DNA from: Sweltsa coloradensis
Lineage: Eukaryota > Arthropoda > Insecta > Plecoptera > Chloroperlidae
DNA: 64,000 bases
Direction: 5' to 3'
Assembly: GCA_024449915.1 (NCBI GenBank)
Contig: JAMZAV010000297.1
Location: 744,001 to 808,000 of the forward strand
This document shows positions 58,406 through 64,000 of the stretch, piece after piece (position 1 is the stretch's first letter; each line of letters opens with the position of its first letter). A program made the translations under genes and the position numbers. The notes under the pieces were generated by a model, which did no database searches, was not told the DNA's origin, and saw only the letters and a list, made by a program, of their open reading frames with translations.

Positions 58406-58939
58406 TGTTTGTTCCCACATCTTCTGCTGGTATTCTTGATGATTTATTTTTTAATATGAATCGATTTTTAGCAATAGAAACCGAATGGGTATGATGTTTG
58501 TTCCCACATCTTCTGCTGGTATTCTTGATGATTTATTTTCTAATATGAATCGATTTTCAGCAATAGAAACCGAATGGGTATGTTTGTTTGTTCCCACATC
58601 TTCTGCTGGTATTCTTGATGATTTATTTTCTAATATGAATCGATTTTTAGCAATAGAAACCGAATGGGTATGATGTTTGTTCCCACATCTTCTGCTGGTA
58701 TTCTAGATGATTTATTTTCTAATATGAATCGATTTTTAGCAATAGAAACCGAATGGGTATGATGTTTGTTCCCACATCTTCTGCTGGTATTCTTGATGAT
58801 TTATTTTTTAATATGAATCGATTTTCAGCAATAGAAACCGAATGGGTATGATGTTTGTTCCCACATCTTCTGCTGGTATTCTTGATGATTTATTTTTTAA
58901 TATGAATCGTTTTTTAGCAATAGAAACCAAATGGGTATG
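58406..58939 (+). repeat. 89-bp tandem repeat, six copies
   Basis: Units start at 58406, 58495, 58585, 58674, 58763 and 58852, each beginning TGTTTGTTCCCACATCTTC. Copies differ at only a few bases (for example TTTTTT or TTTTCT before AATATG). Each unit is open in one frame, giving a 29-residue peptide with VPTSSAGILDDLF. Because 89 is not a multiple of three the frame closes at each junction, except the 90-bp second unit. Best read as a minisatellite, not a gene. Confidence 0.92.
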
Positions 58940-61900
58940 ATGGGAAACGTGATCCAAAGATTTAAGTTAATAAAATATATAAATATAGTAATATAATTAA
59001 TATTCGCTAATATATAAATATATAAACAAAGTAAAAATAGTAAAAATAATTAAATAAATAAACAGTTTAATGTGTATTTTATTGATCGTATTGTATTCAT
59101 TTATTGCTATTCGTTCAAATAATATATTTACAATTTTGCAATTATCGACACAAATATTACAATTTATTGTTTCATTCCCTATTTTAAAGTATGCATTCTT
59201 GACATTTAATTTTAAAACTATGTATAATTATTATTGTATAGATCTTATACCCTTTATACATCTGCTGGCAATTTGCTGTATTCTCTTATTCTTGATAGCA
59301 CTCATAGTTTGAATGTCTCTCCAGAGCCAGGATTGAAATCGAAAAACTGCTAAATAGAATTAATTATTCGTCTGCTTAATCCAAATGTGAAGAGGTGTCG
59401 ATCCCGTGCGCGTACGACGCGAGCGTTATAATATGGATCGTGCACGCTAAGCAAAACAGCCTTGGGAGGCGAGATGAATTGTCTTCATAAGCCCGCGCCT
59501 GCTTGCCATATGGCGATAGATTCACAGCACTAGATGAGACAGGTGGCTCGGCTTGGCGTCGGGAGAACATCGTTTACAAGATGGCTACGTGAAAGGGGAG
59601 GACGGCCATATTGTTTTTTTGTGGACTTCATAAAAACTAAATTTAACTCGCGATTAAATCATTGGGTTCAATTTAAGTATATAAAGTTAAGATTTCGAAA
59701 AATTACACAACCGTGTTAACACGATTGCATTGTTTGTTACGCTACTTCGATCTGTATATTAACAAACTGTCTGCTAATTAATCGGCTATTGTCAATTTCG
59801 TAATGCACTTCGCCGTAATGCACACAATAATTGCAATTGCACATACACTCATTAATTTCTCGCCCACGATAAATCTTATGAAGAAATATTGTGTGTACGT
59901 TGCTCAAGACAAAGATAAGATAATACAACAATTAATATTCTTTTACCGATCAATATTACTATATCCCGTTCCCTTGGCAAATAAAACAATGGAGTATCAT
60001 TTATGTTAATTTTCTATTTTATATTCGTGTCAAATAAAGTGAATTTGAAGATGATGCCAATTTCATTCATGGTCGTGATTTTTCGGCTAACTACAAAGAA
60101 CAAGTGAAGTTGAATACTAAACATTGGTTCTGACTCATAAAATCTGTCAAGGCTGAAAGAAAAGTGTCTCGTTAGGTTTTAGATTTGAACCTACGTTTTG
60201 AATGAACAGCTTTATCAATACCACCTGAAAATTGTATCGAGATTTTTCTCAGTGTTAGATGTATGCTGGTATTTTAAGTTTAGCATGTACACTTCTTGCC
60301 ATCTATCTCATATTTCTACTCTACTTTAATGAATATTGATTGCTTCTGTTCCTGTTAATTAATCTGTATTCAATAGAGAGTTACAATTAGTATTCAATCA
60401 GTCACGAGTTTTGACTTAAAACCACATGGATAATAGAATAAAACGCAACCTTTTCGACTTTAGTTGTAGTTATTATGCATTTTGATATTTTGGTAGTGTG
60501 GTTACTGGTCAGGTGTCTTAAAACAATCATGATTATGGCCTTTGCTGTTAAATGGGATAGTGTAATTAACTAATTATGTATCTATGGTATGGAGCTGATC
60601 TTCTGTCTGGATTATTGGACTCCAGAAATCCCTCTCGCTTATTCCCGAATTAGAGGATCGTATCACATTTGATATGTGCACGTAATAGCTTTAGGTAATA
60701 GCTTTCAATTAATTCATCGCATTAAGTACCACTATGGTTTATTCCATAATTTTGTATTTGCTCGGTATTTGCTGTGGTTATGTGTGGATATACGTTATAT
60801 GATCATTTCCATACGTTACGAGTGAAACTACTTCAATAAACACTTCGAATTCCCTCTACATTACCCGCTCAGCTGGATGACAAAGCTTGAAAACTGAAGT
60901 CTGCTCGTTTATTTTACTTGTCTGCAACGCTTTTCGATCACGATTCGAAATAATAGGACACCGATATCACGTAGCCCATAAAACTATATGAATATACGTG
61001 GAGTGAGCCCCATGGCTAATAAACCGATAGCCACGCCAGGAGGATTTCACACCTGGAAATTTATTTATTGTGAAATTGCTTTAAAATAGCCGACAATAAG
61101 CCGCACGCCTTATGCGACCATTAGCATTTTACGAGCGCGTTTTATTCCTGTCTGTGTTTCCATGCTTACTGTGCCGTGTAGTGCCATCAACTTTACAGCC
61201 CACTTTGCCTACACAACAACTGACACAAGTACACTCTTGAACATGCCTCGTAATTCGTGTACCAACGAACACACTCGAAACTCCCCTGCAAAGTTTAATT
61301 AGAGATGATTATCTTGGACTTTGTTATCTATTTTGACATCAGATGACGTTGTCGTCTTTGACAAGAGGTCGTAAGGATTTTATTAAGGTATATACTTTAA
61401 AATTAGTGTCTCGTAAAGCTTAAGTATTACAAGGCGGGAGCTTTGATAGGCGGCCGAATCTCGGAGAAACGCCTTATTATTTATTATGTAAGAGTCAAAG
61501 CTCTTTTGAAAATGTCGTTAGAAGTATGAAAGAATTAAAGTGTTGGTTTACGTCAGTTTGAAGTTATTATAAGTGGTAATTTTCCTAGTGGGGTTCTACT
61601 AGACTTGTAATATTATACCATACAAGGCTCTTTATGATGATTATGAATTTATCTTTATACTCGTTTTACTTACTTTGGAGAGTATCAAATATAGTTGTAT
61701 CACATACATGTGAGTTGTTGGCAGACATAGTGCCTAACATTAGTGGTCACAAGCTCATTACAATCATGGCAAATTGGTAACCCTATTTGTGCACATAATG
61801 TCATTTAAAAATAAATTGCAATATTGAATACACATTTTACTATTTTCGATTCATTATTAGTAATTTTATCACCGTTGAGTTTATGTCATACCTTCCACGT

Positions 61901-63172
61901 TCGGAATGGTTGTTTATTATTGTTTAATGAGCTAGGGCAGACAAGGCTACAATGCGGATTGCATGGGTAGGTCTACACTTTGCATGGAACACTTTTTGAC
62001 CTCTTATTGTCATCATAAAAGTTTGAAACTTGGCAGGTTGTAGAGTAGTAGTAGTTGTTGTTCGGAAAACTTAAATGCTCTCTGAGAGTGCCGTGCAATC
62101 CTTTCTAAAGTTTTGGGGATGAACATTATTATATTAGTTTAAAAATGTGTAAAATTTGTTGGATTTGGCAATCAAAGACTTTTAAATGGGCATTTAACAT
62201 TGGAAACATTTTGAACCGAGCTTATCCAATCGAAGAATATGGCTACCAAATTAGAAAAAAATAATATGTTCCCTTTGAATTTCTGTTCATGGTGAGGCTT
62301 GATGAGATGAGTTCAATTCCCATTCCATTTTGAAGCACATCAACGTTAACAACTCTTACTATTTGCCCATCGCTATAAATCACATGATTAACACCATATA
62401 TACACCACATAAAATAATGTAAATATAACTAATACTTCCCCCTCGAGGCACGTAGAGAGCGGACTGCGCTAAAAACATCAAACACCGCGTTCGCTTTTGA
62501 TTCCAGCAGAGAGGTATGGTCCATGGTTGTGAAGTGGGTAGTAGCATTACCAACACGATGCTGACCGCTTTGATGTTCTGCTTGAATGTTCATTCTGTTC
62601 CAGAAGCACCCAGGGCGCCACTTTGTTGATAATTTACTCTAGTATATAGAACCGAAAAAACGATTAATGTTTACTGTGGTCGATTGTGAGAATCCCTATT
62701 GTATCAAAGGTTTTGAAATAAGAATCACACGAATTTAAATAAATCATACATATGTCCCTATAATGGATTACATTCGTATTTCAATCGTTTCAACTGACGA
62801 ATAAGAAACTTATTTACATTGCGTACGTGCTTTGTAGAATTTCAAAGGGGTTGATTTGCATTTCAAATAAATCATTGGAAATCTCACACTTAGTAACATA
62901 CACACATTAAAACAAACAACACACACCAGAGTATTTCTATGATATGGCTGTTTATAAGTACCAAATTATTGAAAACGCATTTTTATAAAAATAAACCTTA
63001 CAGAAAATAGAACCTTTTTTAGTAACACATCGATGATTGAAATAAAACTATTGCAATAGTGATGGTAGTTGCTAGTTTATATGGCAAAGAAGTATTGTAT
63101 AATATTGAGCATTGCGCCCTCCCGCGTCGGACGGGGCGGTGCCGGACCCATGCTACTCGTCTCTGTGCTCTT
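58940..63172. other. Non-coding stretch
   Basis: AT-rich. No gene, RNA gene or repeated block was recognised. A B-box-like AGGTTCAAATC occurs on the minus strand near 60188, without a convincing tRNA fold. Confidence 0.45.
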
Positions 63173-63173
63173 A

Positions 63174-63329
63174 GGCCCGGTATTTCAATGTCCAGTTAAA
63201 GTGGCAAGTAAATTTAACTGACACATAACTTGTTTTCACTATGACAACCACCAATCAGAAGCCTTGTAAATATTTACTGAGAGGACTAACTGGCAGATAA
63301 ATTTTAACTAGACATTGAAATTCTGGACC
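63174..63329. mobile_element. Short MITE with TA flanks
   Basis: The left end GGCCCGGTATTTCAATGTCC and the inverse of the right end, GGTCCAGAATTTCAATGTCT, match over about 27 bases (continuing AGTTAAA). TA lies on both sides (63172-63173 and 63330-63331), as in mariner-like or related MITEs. 156 bases, non-coding. Confidence 0.65.
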
Positions 63330-63331
63330 TA

Positions 63332-64000
63332 GATCGAGTGTCTTGACGGGCCGGCCCGTTTACTTTGAGCAAATTAGAGTGCTTAAAGCAGGCCAATTGC
63401 CGCCTGAATATTGTGTGCATGGAATAATGGAATAGGACCTCGGTTCTATTTTGTTGGTTACACAGAAATAAACATAACAATTATACATTGGATGACTCGC
63501 ACAAGGCACAATCATACTGGCCATAATGGATGCAGATTTAGAATCTTCACATTGGTTATAATTTATACCAAACCATTTTACGTTGATTATATGAATTTCC
63601 AAGCAAATTTTCTCAAGAAGGTAAATGTTTATCTAAATTTTTGACAAGGGTTGTCAGGTTTGACTTTGATGCATTACCTTAAAATTTGCTCGAAAAACAA
63701 ATTCCATATGTACAAGGTAAAATATACTTTCATTCATATAGTAATTTGCCCAGGGCGCTGTTTTGAGTCATTGCTCAGCAAGGATAGGTAGTCTTTAGAT
63801 ATACTAAGGTTTTTAGTGTAGTGAATGTAGTGTAGTGTACTATAAATGCTAACGGAACGCCCTCATATGTGGCAAGCTCGCCAACTAAGCATATTTACGG
63901 TAACAAGCGGTAGGCATTACGTTGGTGAAATTTATAATCCTACAAGGCGGTAGTAATCCCCATAGTACACGTTCAGGTTCTTACCCAGAGAAAGCGTTAG
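63332..64000. other. Non-coding stretch
   Basis: Open frames of about 80 codons overlap on opposite strands at 63360-63644, with no domain. Nothing else recognised. Confidence 0.4.

Noticed and set aside
58228..58673. Protein with repeats containing VPTSSAGILDDLF
   Set aside because: The 89-bp unit breaks the frame at nearly every junction; it is a minisatellite.
1..64000. CRISPR arrays, operons, ribosome binding sites or prophage
   Set aside because: The window is eukaryotic; the tandem repeats lack the repeat-spacer pattern and the only genes have introns.

Overview
The window looks like AT-rich, non-coding chromosomal DNA of an invertebrate animal. It has no dense gene packing and no operons, but it does have spliceosomal introns with GT..AG ends, many classes of eukaryotic transposon debris, SINE-like repeats with tRNA-derived heads, microsatellites and abundant TAGGCCTA-type words. 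A phylum cannot be assigned from the sequence. CTCF-like AGATGGCGCC words and a TCAGTT initiator-like site would fit an arthropod, but this is weak. No host protein-coding gene could be recognised. Apart from the transposon genes, the open frames are short, show no recognisable domain and lie in low-complexity or repeat DNA.

The one clear genetic system is a large DNA transposon of about 9.1 kb (about 10700-19819), bounded by inverted ends starting CTATAGGGCTGG. It carries two convergent, intron-containing genes. The plus-strand gene (exons 10880-11155, 11469-11639, 12481-12647, 14820-15804) joins in frame into a 532-residue THAP zinc finger plus DDE transposase. The minus-strand gene (exons 19682-19531, 18921-17975, 17545-16826) encodes a SAP-like segment, a SWIM zinc finger and a YqaJ-type nuclease. 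It is intact except for one apparent extra A in an A8 run. This two-gene layout is that of the ISL2EU (IS4EU) group. The element has itself received at least four insertions: two Helentron-like elements in the last transposase intron, and a MITE holding a SINE fragment between the two genes. All lie outside the exons.

The rest of the window is a repeat landscape. 1-1.9 kb: a degenerate element with 29-bp inverted ends. 4.5-5.5 kb, 13.3-14.6 kb and 49.5-51 kb: five copies of a Helentron/HINE-like family, with subterminal inverted GGATGAGCG/CGCTCATCC words, a 3' hairpin and a CTAG-T end. 28.5 kb: a long-armed MITE flanked by TTAA. 32.2-34.6 kb: a composite of a G-rich minisatellite, tandemly amplified SINE heads and a roughly 500-bp near-perfect palindrome. 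55.3 kb: a hAT-like MITE with an 8-bp target duplication, inserted in another repeat. 58.4-58.9 kb: six tandem copies of an 89-bp unit. 63.2 kb: a short TA-flanked MITE. Several smaller unclassified repeat families were found by comparing the window with itself. The stretches between are probably intergenic or intronic DNA in which I can support no gene.
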